Source: Nitratireductor thuwali
Lineage (GTDB): Bacteria > Pseudomonadota > Alphaproteobacteria > Rhizobiales > Rhizobiaceae
Reading direction: 5' to 3'
DNA: 64,000 nucleotides
NCBI RefSeq assembly: GCF_036621415.1
Contig: NZ_CP030941.1
Span: 2,230,001 to 2,294,000, forward strand
Position 1 is the first letter of the stretch. Every line of letters starts with the position of its first letter. The position numbers and the translations under genes are program-made. A model generated the notes under the pieces. It saw only the letters and a list, made by a program, of their open reading frames with translations. It did no database searches and was not told where the DNA came from. Shown piece after piece: positions 26,200 through 37,565 of the stretch.

Positions 26200-27732
26200 A
26201 TGGCGGAAGCTGCAATCGAAATCGCCGGCATCAACAAGCGCTTCGGCGCAGTGCATGCGAACCGGGACATCGATCTGAAGATCGAAGCCGGCACAATACA
26301 TGGCATCATCGGTGAGAACGGGGCCGGCAAGTCGACCCTGATGTCGATCATATATGGCTTCTACCAGGCAGATAGCGGTGAAATCCGCGTCGGCGGCAAG
26401 ACGGTCCAGATTCAGTCCTCCAGCGATGCGATCGCGCTCGGCATCGGCATGGTGCATCAGCATTTCATGCTCGTGCACAATTTTTCCGTTCTGGAGAATG
26501 TCATACTGGGCGCCGAGAGCGCGCCGCTTCTGGGCACGTCCATCGTCAGGGCCCGCGGCGAACTGGAGCGGCTGGAACGCGATTACGGGCTGGAAGTCGA
26601 TCCGGACGCCATCGTCGAGGAATTGCCGGTGGGGCTGCAGCAGCGGGTGGAAATCCTCAAGGCGCTCTATAGGGGCGCCGACATCCTCATACTCGACGAG
26701 CCTACCGGCGTCCTGACGCCCCCGGAGGCCGACCATCTCTTCCGTATCCTGCGCCAGCTCAAGAACGAGGGAAAAACCATCGTCCTTATCACGCACAAGC
26801 TGCGCGAGATCATGGCCGTCACCGACAATGTATCGGTAATGCGTCAGGGCGCGATGGTGGCCACGCGCAAGACCGCCGAAACCACCGTGGAAGAGCTGGC
26901 CGAACTGATGGTGGGCCGTCGCGTGCTGTTGCGGGTGGAAAAAGGCGAGGCCAAGCCAGGCGAACTCCTGCTGTCGGTGCAAGGTCTGACGGTCCGGGAT
27001 TCGCGCGGCGTCACCATGGTCGACAACGTCTCCTTCGACGTGCGGGCAGGCGAGATCGTCGGCATCGCAGGCGTTGCCGGCAACGGCCAGTCGCAACTCC
27101 TCGAGACCATTACCGGCATTCGCAAGGCGGTATCCGGCACCGTGACATTGGACGGCGCGCCCGTCGACTTGACCGGCGAGGCGGATCCCGCCGATCTGCG
27201 CCGGCGCGGCATGGCCCATGTGCCTGAGGATCGGCATTACATGGGGCTGGTGCTTCCGTTCGAGGAAAGCGAGAACGCCATCCTCGGCTATCACGGGCAG
27301 GAGAAGTATCTCAAAGGGCCCTTCCTGGACGTCGAGGCCATACGCGCGGACGCGCGTGACAAGATCGAGAAATATGACATCCGTCCCAGGGACTGCCGCC
27401 TGAAGACGGCCAATTTTTCCGGCGGGAACCAGCAGAAGATCGTGCTTGCGCGCGAGCTGGAGCAAGATCCGAAGGTCCTGATCGTGGGCCAGCCGACACG
27501 CGGCGTGGATGTCGGGGCGATCGAGTTCATCCACAAGCGCCTGATCGACATGCGCGACCAGGGCAAGGCGGTGCTGCTCGTTTCCGTCGAGCTCGACGAG
27601 ATCCGCTCGCTTTCCGACCGCATCCTCGTGATGTTCGCCGGCCGCATCGTCGGCGAGCGCGATCCTGACGCGAGCGAGGGCGAATTGGGCCTGCTGATGG
27701 CCGGCGTCGAAGAGAAGGAAGCCGCCGAATGA
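26200..27732 (+). CDS. Nucleoside/simple-sugar ABC transporter ATP-binding protein (YufO/NupA-like)
   Basis: A 510-residue chain with two ABC domains, as in BMP-type nucleoside importers. The first has Walker A GENGAGKSTLMS, a weak signature (ELPVGLQQRVEIL) and Walker B ILILDEPTGVLTP. In the second the P-loop is degenerate (GVAGNGQSQLLE), with signature FSGGNQQKIVLAR and ILIVGQPTRGVD. Degeneration of one ATP site is normal in this family. I chose ATG 26200; a GTG at 26188 would add four residues, and neither has ideal ribosome-site spacing. Its stop overlaps the next gene (ATGA). Confidence 0.9.
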   Translation: MAEAAIEIAGINKRFGAVHANRDIDLKIEAGTIHGIIGENGAGKSTLMSIIYGFYQADSGEIRVGGKTVQIQSSSDAIALGIGMVHQHFMLVHNFSVLENVILGAESAPLLGTSIVRARGELERLERDYGLEVDPDAIVEELPVGLQQRVEILKALYRGADILILDEPTGVLTPPEADHLFRILRQLKNEGKTIVLITHKLREIMAVTDNVSVMRQGAMVATRKTAETTVEELAELMVGRRVLLRVEKGEAKPGELLLSVQGLTVRDSRGVTMVDNVSFDVRAGEIVGIAGVAGNGQSQLLETITGIRKAVSGTVTLDGAPVDLTGEADPADLRRRGMAHVPEDRHYMGLVLPFEESENAILGYHGQEKYLKGPFLDVEAIRADARDKIEKYDIRPRDCRLKTANFSGGNQQKIVLARELEQDPKVLIVGQPTRGVDVGAIEFIHKRLIDMRDQGKAVLLVSVELDEIRSLSDRILVMFAGRIVGERDPDASEGELGLLMAGVEEKEAAE

Positions 27733-28868
27733 GCGCGCCCTATGCGAAGCTGCCGGCCTGGGCCGATTATGGGCTGATCCCCCTCATCAACCTGGCTGTC
27801 GCGTTCTTTGTGGCTGGGCTGGTGGTGCTGCTGGTCGGCGAGAACCCTTTGCGCGCGGCGGTCATCCTGGTCGACGGCGCCCTGGGGCGCGGGCAGGGCA
27901 TTGCCTATACGCTCTATTATGCGACGAGCTTCATCTTCACGGGGCTTGCCGTGGCGGTCGCCTTCCACTGCAGTCTGTTCAATATCGGCGGCGAAGGGCA
28001 GGCCTATGTGGGCGGGCTGGGCGTGGCGCTCGTCGCGCTGACATTCGACCAGATATTGCCCTGGTGGCTGACCTTTCCGCTGGCGATCATGGGCGCCGCG
28101 GCCTTCGGTGCGGCCTGGGCCTTCATTCCCGCCTACCTCCAGGCCAAGCGCGGCTCCCATGTCGTGATCACCACGATAATGTTCAATTTCATTGCCGCCA
28201 GCCTTATGGTCTATCTCCTGGTCAACGTGCTCAAGCCTGCCACCAGCCAGGCGCCGCAAACGCGCACCTTCCTCGAAGGCGCTCAGCTGCCCAAGCTCAA
28301 CTGGATGCTGGAGGCGCTGGGCCTTACGGTGCGGTCGGCGCCTTTCAACCTGACCTTTCTGCTGGCCCTGGTGGCGGCATTCCTGGTCTGGGTTCTGATC
28401 TGGCGCACCAAGCTCGGCTATGAGATACGCATGCGCGGACACAGCCCCAGGGCGGCCCGCTATGCGGGCGTGAGCGAGACACGCATCATCATCGTCACCA
28501 TGCTCGTTTCCGGCGGGCTGGCGGGTATGATGGCGCTCAACCCGATCATGGGCGACCAGTATCGCCTGCATGTCGATTTCGTCACCGGAGCGGGTTTTGT
28601 CGGCATTGCCGTGGCGCTGATGGGACGCTCCCACCCCGCCGGCATCGTGCCCGCGGCGATCCTGTTCGGCATGCTCTACCAGGGCGGCGCCGAGCTTGCC
28701 TTCGAGATGCCCAGCATCTCGCGCGACATGATCGTCATCATCCAAGGGCTGGTGATCATGTTCGCCGGCGCGCTCGAGCATATGTTCCGGCCGAGCCTCC
28801 AAACCCTGTTCGCCAGCTTCAGCCCGCGCTCCGTAGGTGCGCAATCCAGCGAAGAGGGCCGCGCCTGA
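27729..28868 (+). CDS. Nucleoside ABC transporter permease, first (YufP/NupB-like)
   Basis: A 379-residue BPD_transp_2-type permease with about nine hydrophobic segments. Landmarks are ALGRGQGIAYTLYYATSFIF, FNIGGEGQAYVGGLG and KRGSHVVITTIMFNFIA, typical of the larger permease of guanosine/nucleoside importers. Overlaps the ATPase gene by 4 bases and the next permease by 1 base. Confidence 0.93.
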   Translation: MSAPYAKLPAWADYGLIPLINLAVAFFVAGLVVLLVGENPLRAAVILVDGALGRGQGIAYTLYYATSFIFTGLAVAVAFHCSLFNIGGEGQAYVGGLGVALVALTFDQILPWWLTFPLAIMGAAAFGAAWAFIPAYLQAKRGSHVVITTIMFNFIAASLMVYLLVNVLKPATSQAPQTRTFLEGAQLPKLNWMLEALGLTVRSAPFNLTFLLALVAAFLVWVLIWRTKLGYEIRMRGHSPRAARYAGVSETRIIIVTMLVSGGLAGMMALNPIMGDQYRLHVDFVTGAGFVGIAVALMGRSHPAGIVPAAILFGMLYQGGAELAFEMPSISRDMIVIIQGLVIMFAGALEHMFRPSLQTLFASFSPRSVGAQSSEEGRA

Positions 28869-29839
28869 TGGAAGCATTCGATACGCTCATCGCCGTTCTC
28901 GATTCGACGGTGCGTCTTTCCGTGCCTCTGCTTTTCGCCGCTCTGGCGGGGCTCTATTCCGAGCGCTCCGGTGTCTTCGACATTGGGCTGGAGGGTAAGA
29001 TGCTGGCCGGGGCGTTTGCGGCGGGGGCTGCGGCAGCGGTCGCCGGCTCGGCGTGGGTCGGGCTCGCGGCGGCCGTCGTCGTCTCCGTCTTCTTCGCGCT
29101 GGCCCATGGTTTTGCCTCGATCACCCATCGCGGCAACCAGATCGTGTCGGGCGTCGCCATCAATTTCATTGCCGCCGGCTCCACCATCATTCTCGGCCAG
29201 GCTTGGTTCAGCCAGGGCGGGCGCACGCCGCTTGTCGGCCCGGAAGGGCGCTTCAATGCGCTCCATCTGCCCTTTGCCGATGCGGTGCGCGATGTTCCGA
29301 TCCTGGGGCCGATCTATTCCGAGCTCCTGTCGGGTCATTCCCTGCTGGTCTATATCGCCTTCCTGCTGGTGCCGTTCACCTGGTGGGCTCTGTTTCGCAC
29401 GCGGTTCGGCCTGCGGCTCCGCGCGGTCGGCGAAAATCCGGCAGCGGTCGACACCGCCGGCATTTCCGTCGCCTGGCTGCGCTATCGCGCGGTGATCTGC
29501 ACCGGTATCCTGACCGGCTTTGCGGGAACCTACCTGGCGCTGGCGCAGAATGCGGGTTTCGTGAAGGACATGACCGCCGGCCGCGGCTTTATCGCGCTGG
29601 CCGCGCTCATCTTCGCCAAGTGGAAGCCGGTGCCGGTGATGTTCGCCTGCCTGCTGTTCGGCTTCCTCGACGCCTTCGCCATTCGCATCCAGGGAACGCC
29701 GCTGCCGATTATCGGCCGCGTCCCGGTGCAGCTCATGCAGGCGCTTCCCTATATTCTGACGGTGATCCTGCTGGCAGGCTTCATCGGCAGGGCCATTCCG
29801 CCACGTGCGGGCGGCGTGCCCTATGTGAAGGAGCGTTGA
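28868..29839 (+). CDS. Nucleoside ABC transporter permease, second (YufQ/NupC-like)
   Basis: A 323-residue BPD_transp_2-type permease. SERSGVFDIGLEGKMLAGAF, THRGNQIVSGVAINFIAAG and FGLRLRAVGENPAAVDTAGI are family landmarks. The start overlaps the previous stop by one base (TGATG). The cytidine deaminase gene follows after one base. No BMP-family substrate-binding lipoprotein gene lies next to this transporter. Confidence 0.93.
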   Translation: MEAFDTLIAVLDSTVRLSVPLLFAALAGLYSERSGVFDIGLEGKMLAGAFAAGAAAAVAGSAWVGLAAAVVVSVFFALAHGFASITHRGNQIVSGVAINFIAAGSTIILGQAWFSQGGRTPLVGPEGRFNALHLPFADAVRDVPILGPIYSELLSGHSLLVYIAFLLVPFTWWALFRTRFGLRLRAVGENPAAVDTAGISVAWLRYRAVICTGILTGFAGTYLALAQNAGFVKDMTAGRGFIALAALIFAKWKPVPVMFACLLFGFLDAFAIRIQGTPLPIIGRVPVQLMQALPYILTVILLAGFIGRAIPPRAGGVPYVKER

Positions 29840-29840
29840 G

Positions 29841-30236
29841 ATGGGGTCGGACGAGCTTTTCCAGGCGGCAAGGGCGGCGATGGCCAAGGCCTATGTGCCT
29901 TACTCGCGCTTTCCAGTGGGGGCCGCCCTCGCAACTGACAGCGGTGCCGTGCATGCCGGCTGCAACGTCGAGAATGCCTCTTACCCCGAAGGCTGGTGCG
30001 CCGAAACCACGGCGCTCGGCCACATGGTGATGGCCGGCGGCGGCAGAATTGCCGAGATTGCCGTGGTGGCTGAGAAGATGGACCGCATCATGCCCTGCGG
30101 CGGATGCCGCCAGCGCCTCGCCGAATTCGTGGCGGATGACGCGCTGCTGCACCTTTGCGATGCCCGTGGCGTAGTCGAGACCGTACCTTTCTCGGCAATA
30201 TTCCCGCGCGGTTTCGATCTGGAGCAGAACCGTTGA
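29841..30236 (+). CDS. cdd: Cytidine deaminase
   Basis: A 131-residue, homotetrameric-type cytidine deaminase (cytidine/deoxycytidine to uridine/deoxyuridine). The zinc/catalytic motif is Cys53-Ala-Glu55 in PEGWCAETTAL, with PCGGC (Cys86, Cys89) completing the three-Cys zinc site. The N-terminal YVPYSRFPVGAAL substrate loop is present. It sits inside the nucleoside uptake/salvage operon, overlapping the next gene by 4 bases. Confidence 0.96.
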   Translation: MGSDELFQAARAAMAKAYVPYSRFPVGAALATDSGAVHAGCNVENASYPEGWCAETTALGHMVMAGGGRIAEIAVVAEKMDRIMPCGGCRQRLAEFVADDALLHLCDARGVVETVPFSAIFPRGFDLEQNR

Positions 30237-31039
30237 AGGAGGCCGTGGATCGCCTGACGGAACGTCTCGGGGGGCTCGTGCCGCGCACAGCGCTGGTGCT
30301 TGGCTCCGGGCTCGGCGGCCTGGTGGAAGAAGTCACGGACCCGATCCGCATTCCCTATGCCGATCTGCCCGGCTTTCCCCAAAGCGGCGTGACCGGCCAT
30401 GCCGGCGAGATCGTTGCCGGCAGGTTCTCGGGGCAACCGGTGCTCATGCTGGCCGGGCGGGCGCACTATTACGAGCACGGCGACGCGGCGGCGATGCGGC
30501 CGGCGATCGAGGTGCTGTGGGGCCTCGGCATACGGCAGTTGATCCTTACGAACGCCGCCGGCTCGATGCACGCGGAGATGCCACCCGGTTCCGTCATGCT
30601 GATCGAGGACCACATCAACTTCTCCGGCACAAACCCGCTGATCGGCGAGACCGGCGAGCGCCGCTTCGTCGGCATGAGCGAAGCCTATGACCGCGACCTT
30701 CGCGACGCGCTGGAAAAGGCGGCGGCAAGCGCCGGTGTGACCCTGCACAAGGGCGTCTATATGTGGTTTTCCGGCCCCACCTTCGAGACGCCGGCGGAAA
30801 TCCGCATGGCGCGAATAATGGGCGCGGATGCGGTGGGTATGTCCACCGTGCCCGAGGTCATCTTCGCCCGCTATCTCGGGCTTAAAGTGGCTGCCTGCTC
30901 GGTGATCACCAATTTGGGGGCCGGCATGGCGGCTGGAGAATTGTCGCACCAGGAGACGAAGGATATGGCTCCGCTCGGCGGCGCGAGGCTCGCTGCCGCG
31001 CTAAGGGCCTATTTTCATGCCGCTGGCGCGGGCGGATAG
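30233..31039 (+). CDS. Purine nucleoside phosphorylase (class I, PunA/PupG type)
   Basis: A trimeric-type PNP of about 268 residues that splits inosine/guanosine into base and ribose-1-phosphate. Landmarks are LVLGSGLGGL (phosphate loop), AGRAHYYEHGD, LTNAAGSMHAEMPPGSVMLI and GVYMWFSGPTFETPAEIRM. The start is uncertain. TTG at 30233, overlapping the cdd stop as TTGA with GGAG 8 bases upstream, gives the family length; GTG 30245 is the alternative. Ribose-1-phosphate made here would be the DeoB substrate. Confidence 0.9.
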   Translation: MKEAVDRLTERLGGLVPRTALVLGSGLGGLVEEVTDPIRIPYADLPGFPQSGVTGHAGEIVAGRFSGQPVLMLAGRAHYYEHGDAAAMRPAIEVLWGLGIRQLILTNAAGSMHAEMPPGSVMLIEDHINFSGTNPLIGETGERRFVGMSEAYDRDLRDALEKAAASAGVTLHKGVYMWFSGPTFETPAEIRMARIMGADAVGMSTVPEVIFARYLGLKVAACSVITNLGAGMAAGELSHQETKDMAPLGGARLAAALRAYFHAAGAGG

Positions 31040-31054
31040 CGGAAGGCGTTGGCC

Positions 31055-32377
31055 ATGCTCCCCCAGGAAATCATCCGCCGGAAGCGCGACCGCGCCGAGC
31101 TTGCACCCGAGGAGATCGCCGACTTCGCCGCCGGCCTTGCCACCGGTTCGTGGACTGAGGGCCAGGTGGCGGCGCTGGCGATGGCGATCTGCCTCAACGG
31201 GATGAGCCGCGGGGAAGCCGTGGCGCTGACGATCGCCATGCGCGATTCCGGCGACGTGCTGGACTGGCGGTTTCTCGACGGGCCGTTGACGGACAAGCAC
31301 TCCACCGGGGGTGTGGGCGACAATGTCTCGCTGATGCTGGCGCCGATCGTCGCCGCCTGCGGCGCCTATGTGCCGATGATCTCCGGGAGAGGCCTGGGGC
31401 ATACGGGCGGCACGCTCGACAAGATGGATTCCATCCCCGGCTATCAAAGCCAGCCGGGCCTTGATGCGTTCCGGCACACGGTGAGGAAAGCCGGCTGTGC
31501 CATCATCGGCCAGACGGGCGATCTTGCGCCGGCCGACCGGCGCTTTTACGCGGTGCGCGATGTCACTGGCACGGTCGAATCGGTTCCGCTCATCACCGCT
31601 TCCATCCTGTCGAAGAAGCTGGCTGCCGGGCTTCAGTCGCTCGTCCTCGACGTGAAATGCGGCAACGGCGCCTTCATGGCGAGCATGGCCGAGGCCCGCC
31701 AGCTGGCCGAAAGCCTCGTGGCCGTGGCCAACGGGGCAGGCCTTTCCGCCACCGCGCTCATCACCGACATGAACGAGCCGCTGGCTTCGGCCGCCGGCAA
31801 TGCGGTGGAGGTTTTGAACGCCGTCGACTTCCTCACCGGCCGCTCGCGCGACCAGCGGCTGGAGCAGGTGGTGCTTGCGCTGGCCGCCCAGATGCTGCTT
31901 TCGTCCGGTCGCGCTGCGACCGCGCAGGAGGCCTCCGATCTGTCCCACGATGCACTGTCCGGTGGACGTGCGGCGGAAATCTTCGGCAAGATGGTTGCGG
32001 AATTGGGTGGCCCGGCGGATTTCGTGGAGAATGCGCGAAGCTATCTCCCGGTTGCGCCGGTGCAACATCGGGTGGTCGCTGACAGAGCCGGTTTTGTCTC
32101 CATGGTCGACGCCCGAGCGCTGGGCGTTGCGGTGATCGAACTTGGCGGTGGGCGGCGGAAGCCGGAAGATCTGGTCGACCACGCGGTGGGCCTGACCGGG
32201 CTGGTTCCCGTCGGAGCGGAGGTCGAGGCTGGCCGGGAGCTGGCTATCGTCCATGCCCGATCCAGCAGCCATGCCGCATTGGCCGATCGAGCCGTAAAGG
32301 CGGCCTACGGGATATCCGACAAGCGCCCCCGCCGAGTATCGCCTGTGCGCGGCAAGGTCTCCGCGCCCAACGCTTGA
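31055..32377 (+). CDS. deoA: Thymidine phosphorylase
   Basis: A 440-residue thymidine phosphorylase (thymidine to thymine and deoxyribose-1-phosphate). It begins MLPQEIIRRKRDRAELAPEE and has the LTDKHSTGGVGDNVSLMLAP phosphate/catalytic segment, SGRGLGHTGGTLDKMDSIPG, and the C-terminal PYNP domain. GGAAGG lies 8 bases before ATG 31055, which I prefer to a TTG at 31049. It closes the nucleoside import and salvage operon. Confidence 0.95.
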   Translation: MLPQEIIRRKRDRAELAPEEIADFAAGLATGSWTEGQVAALAMAICLNGMSRGEAVALTIAMRDSGDVLDWRFLDGPLTDKHSTGGVGDNVSLMLAPIVAACGAYVPMISGRGLGHTGGTLDKMDSIPGYQSQPGLDAFRHTVRKAGCAIIGQTGDLAPADRRFYAVRDVTGTVESVPLITASILSKKLAAGLQSLVLDVKCGNGAFMASMAEARQLAESLVAVANGAGLSATALITDMNEPLASAAGNAVEVLNAVDFLTGRSRDQRLEQVVLALAAQMLLSSGRAATAQEASDLSHDALSGGRAAEIFGKMVAELGGPADFVENARSYLPVAPVQHRVVADRAGFVSMVDARALGVAVIELGGGRRKPEDLVDHAVGLTGLVPVGAEVEAGRELAIVHARSSSHAALADRAVKAAYGISDKRPRRVSPVRGKVSAPNA

Positions 32378-32404
32378 TGCGGACGCTTCCCGCGTTCCGG
32401 CCCG

Positions 32405-32881
32405 CTACAGGTCCACTTTCCTGTTTTCGCCGATTTCCGGCTTGGCGCTGGTAAAGGCGGCCGCGGCCATTTTGACATAGGAGATCGCGGTGCCTGGGCT
32501 GTCCCAGTACTGCGCGTCGTGCGGCGAAACCTCGAGAACACGGATGTTGGGATCGTCCGGGCTGTCCCACCAGGCCTTCGCCGGCGTCGACCAGAGCTCA
32601 TGGATACGCTCGCGGTCGTTGGATAGCCTGGCAACGCCGGAAATGGACAGGTACTTCTGGCTCGAAGTATCGGCGAAAGCCAGCGCCACATGCGGATCGC
32701 GGGCGATCTCTTCGTCCTTGTGGCTCGCCACATCCGTCAAAAAGTAGATCAGGTCCGTCCGGCGGTCGAAATATGCCGCCATTGGGCGGGTCCGGATTTC
32801 CGTTCCATCGCGGCTGGCCAGCATGCAGATGCCGATATCCTCGACCAGTTCCCATACGCGTTGCACGTCGTCATTGCTCAT
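32405..32881 (-). CDS. Pyridoxamine 5'-phosphate oxidase-like FMN-binding protein (general stress protein 26 type)
   Basis: A 158-residue split-barrel flavoprotein of the general-stress-protein-26/PNPOx-like group. It contains CMLASRDGTEIRTRPMAAYF, DLIYFLTDVASHKDEEIARD and the SISGVARLSNDRERIHELWS region with the WSTPAKAWW signature of this group. The start at 32881 (MSNDDVQRVW) gives the family length; the upstream open frame runs antisense into gyrB flanking DNA. The substrate is unknown; it is not a vitamin B6 enzyme by length and motifs. Confidence 0.85.
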   Translation of the reverse strand: MSNDDVQRVWELVEDIGICMLASRDGTEIRTRPMAAYFDRRTDLIYFLTDVASHKDEEIARDPHVALAFADTSSQKYLSISGVARLSNDRERIHELWSTPAKAWWDSPDDPNIRVLEVSPHDAQYWDSPGTAISYVKMAAAAFTSAKPEIGENRKVDL

Positions 32882-33026
32882 CGGAAAGCTCCATGTGCGT
32901 TTCCCGGAGCAACAATCTGCGCGCTGATTCTGTTCCGCCACGGCCAGGACACCGCGTGGGCAAGAGGAGCCGGTCCGGCCTTCACCAAACCGGCCAGGCC
33001 TATGAGGCAGGGTGCGAAGCCGGCGC

Positions 33027-35483
<2,457 letters not shown>

Positions 35484-35548
35484 TCAATCTGGAAGCGCCG
35501 CAAAGGGCACGGAGAAGCCTCGCGAATCAGCAAGGTTCAGCTGTCAAA

Positions 35549-35577
35549 TATATAGGGGCTTCAAGCGCTTTTTCCAA
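35549..35577 (-). promoter_or_regulatory. gyrB promoter
   Basis: On the minus strand TTGGAA (35577-35572) and TATATA (35554-35549) are exactly 17 bases apart. This predicts a start near 35542 and a leader of about 68 bases for gyrB. The rest of the 330-base gap (35580-35806) holds only the repeat copy described separately and the likely promoter of the NDUFA9-like gene. Confidence 0.65.
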
Positions 35578-35730
35578 GTTTTGCCGGCCAATCGCCCGGG
35601 GATGGAATCGGTGGCGGAGCGGGCGAATAAGCGCTGCCCTTTGCCTTTCGGGCAAAACCGATTATGTAGCGCCCTGTAGCGTCGGCACGCCCTCAAGACG
35701 GGGTGGCGGGGCGTTAGGGGTTATCGAATT

Positions 35731-35777
35731 CGCGCATCGCGCTTTCCGAAATCGCTTCCGGTTTCTCGGGCCGATGC
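35731..35777 (+). repeat. Diverged copy of the dispersed repeat
   Basis: GCGCATCGCGCTTTCCGAAA, then TCGCTTCCGGTTTCTCGGGC and CGATGCC: recognisable second half, with several substitutions. The hairpin core is absent. It lies 30 bases upstream of the NDUFA9-like start codon. Confidence 0.65.
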
Positions 35778-35806
35778 CGCGGTGTTCCAGGAGAGACACA
35801 GGCACC

Positions 35807-36778
35807 ATGGCACTCGTAAGCCAGAAACCCAAGCTGGTAACCGTTTTTGGCGGTTCGGGCTTTGTCGGAACCCATGTGGTGCAGGCGCTCACGCGCAGGG
35901 GCTATCGCGTGCGCGTGGCCTGCCGCAGGCCCAACAAAGCGATCCATCTGCAGGTTCTGGGCAATATGGGCCAGGTTCATGCCATCCAGGCCAATCTGCG
36001 CAATCGTGCGTCGGTCGACCGCGCCGTGGACGGCGCCGACCATGTGATCAACCTCGTCGGCATCCTGCACGAATCCGGCCGTCAGCGCTTCGATGCGGTG
36101 CAGAACTTTGGCGCCCGCGCCGTGGCGGAAGCCGCGCGGGCGGCGGGCGCGCGGCTGACCCACGGTTCGGCCATCGGCGCCGACCTCGATTCGCCCTCGC
36201 TATACGGCCGCACCAAGGCTGAAGGAGAGCAGGCTGTCCTCGAGAGCATCGAGGACGCCATCGTCATCCGTCCGTCCATCGTCTTCGGCCCGGAAGACAG
36301 CTTCTTCAATCGCTTTGCAAATATGGCCCGCTTCACGCCCGCATTGCCGCTCATCGGTGGCGGCCATACGCGGTTCCAGCCCGTCTATGTCGGCGACGTC
36401 GCGGAGGCCCATGCACGCGCGGTGGACGGCGCTTTGAAGGGCGGCACGATTTATGAGCTTGGCGGCCCGCAGGTGCTGACCTTCCGCCAGTGCATGGAGG
36501 AGATGCTCGAGATCATCGGTCGCAAGCGGATGCTGATTTCGGTCCCCTGGCCGATCGCACGCCTGCAGGCGCGCATCCTGGGCATGCTGCCCAATCCGCT
36601 GCTCACGCTCGACCAGGTCAAGCTCCTCGAGGTGGACAACGTCGTCTCCGACGAGGCCAAGGACGCCGGCCGCACATTGGAGGGCCTGGGCATCCCGCAG
36701 CATTCGATCGGCGCCATCCTGCCCACCTATCTGTGGCCTTACCGGCCTCACGGCCAGTTCACCCAGCCGCAATACTAG
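35807..36778 (+). CDS. Complex I NDUFA9-family NAD(P)-binding protein
   Basis: A 323-residue atypical SDR. The Rossmann glycine motif is TVFGGSGFVGTHVVQALTRR. Further landmarks are VINLVGILHESGRQRFDAVQ and an active-site-like SPSLYGRTKAEGEQAVLE segment (Tyr-x3-Lys). These match the bacterial NDUFA9/39-kDa complex I-associated family; whether it joins NADH dehydrogenase in bacteria is unknown. ATG 35807 gives the family N-terminus. The next gene (TauE permease) starts 10 bases after its stop. Confidence 0.9.
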   Translation: MALVSQKPKLVTVFGGSGFVGTHVVQALTRRGYRVRVACRRPNKAIHLQVLGNMGQVHAIQANLRNRASVDRAVDGADHVINLVGILHESGRQRFDAVQNFGARAVAEAARAAGARLTHGSAIGADLDSPSLYGRTKAEGEQAVLESIEDAIVIRPSIVFGPEDSFFNRFANMARFTPALPLIGGGHTRFQPVYVGDVAEAHARAVDGALKGGTIYELGGPQVLTFRQCMEEMLEIIGRKRMLISVPWPIARLQARILGMLPNPLLTLDQVKLLEVDNVVSDEAKDAGRTLEGLGIPQHSIGAILPTYLWPYRPHGQFTQPQY

Positions 36779-36788
36779 GCCTGCGCCC

Positions 36789-37556
36789 TTGCAGGCTATC
36801 GCTGCGTTCTTCCCCGACGGCGTCGGTCTGTTGCCGGGCCTTCTTCTCATCGTCGCGAGCTTTTTCACGTCGGCGCTGACGGCTGCTTTCGGCGTGGGAG
36901 GCGGCGTGGCCATGCTGGCGCTGCTCGGGCTCTTCGTTCCCGTTTCGGCACTTATCCCCGTTCATGGGGCGGTGCAGCTCGGCTCCAATACGGGCCGCGC
37001 GTGGCACCAGCGCGACCATATCCGCTATTCAATAGCCGCGCCCTTCATACTCGGCTCCCTGGCGGGCGCGGCGGCGGGCGCGTATGTCGTGGTGCAGTTG
37101 CCCGATGCGGTGCTGAAACTGGTCCTTGGCGTCTTCGTCATCGCCGTTACCTGGACCAGGATCCCGGGTGCCGCGCGCCTGAGCCGGGCCGGGATGGCGC
37201 TGGGCAGTGCAGTGCTTGCGCTGGCCACCATGTTCGTCGGCGCGACCGGACCGCTGCTGTCGGCCTTTTTCGCGCAGATCATCCCCGATGACCGCAAGGC
37301 GCTCGTCGCCACCCACGCGGCCGGCATGACCCTTCAACATGCGCTCAAGATTGTCGCCTTCGCCCTGGCGGGCTTTGCCTTCGCCCGCTGGCTGCCTCTG
37401 ATCGCGGTCATGGTCGCTTCGGGCTACCTCGGCACGATCTATGGCAGCAGGCTTCTTGAGAAGCTGCCGGAGGAGAGTTTCCGCCGCTGGTTCAGGGCCG
37501 GCCTGACGCTGCTGGCGCTCGATCTCATCCGGCGCGGACTTGCCGGCCTGATGTAG
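36789..37556 (+). CDS. TauE/SafE family permease
   Basis: A 255-residue membrane protein with about eight hydrophobic segments. The two TauE/SafE half-motifs are AAFGVGGGVAMLALLGLFVP near the N-terminus and FVGATGPLLSAFFAQ in the second half. Family members export sulfite or organosulfonates, but many are uncharacterised. The start is a TTG at 36789 without a clear ribosome site. It follows the NDUFA9-like gene at 10 bases and converges with uppP. Confidence 0.85.
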   Translation: MQAIAAFFPDGVGLLPGLLLIVASFFTSALTAAFGVGGGVAMLALLGLFVPVSALIPVHGAVQLGSNTGRAWHQRDHIRYSIAAPFILGSLAGAAAGAYVVVQLPDAVLKLVLGVFVIAVTWTRIPGAARLSRAGMALGSAVLALATMFVGATGPLLSAFFAQIIPDDRKALVATHAAGMTLQHALKIVAFALAGFAFARWLPLIAVMVASGYLGTIYGSRLLEKLPEESFRRWFRAGLTLLALDLIRRGLAGLM

Positions 37557-37565
37557 TTCGGCCCG

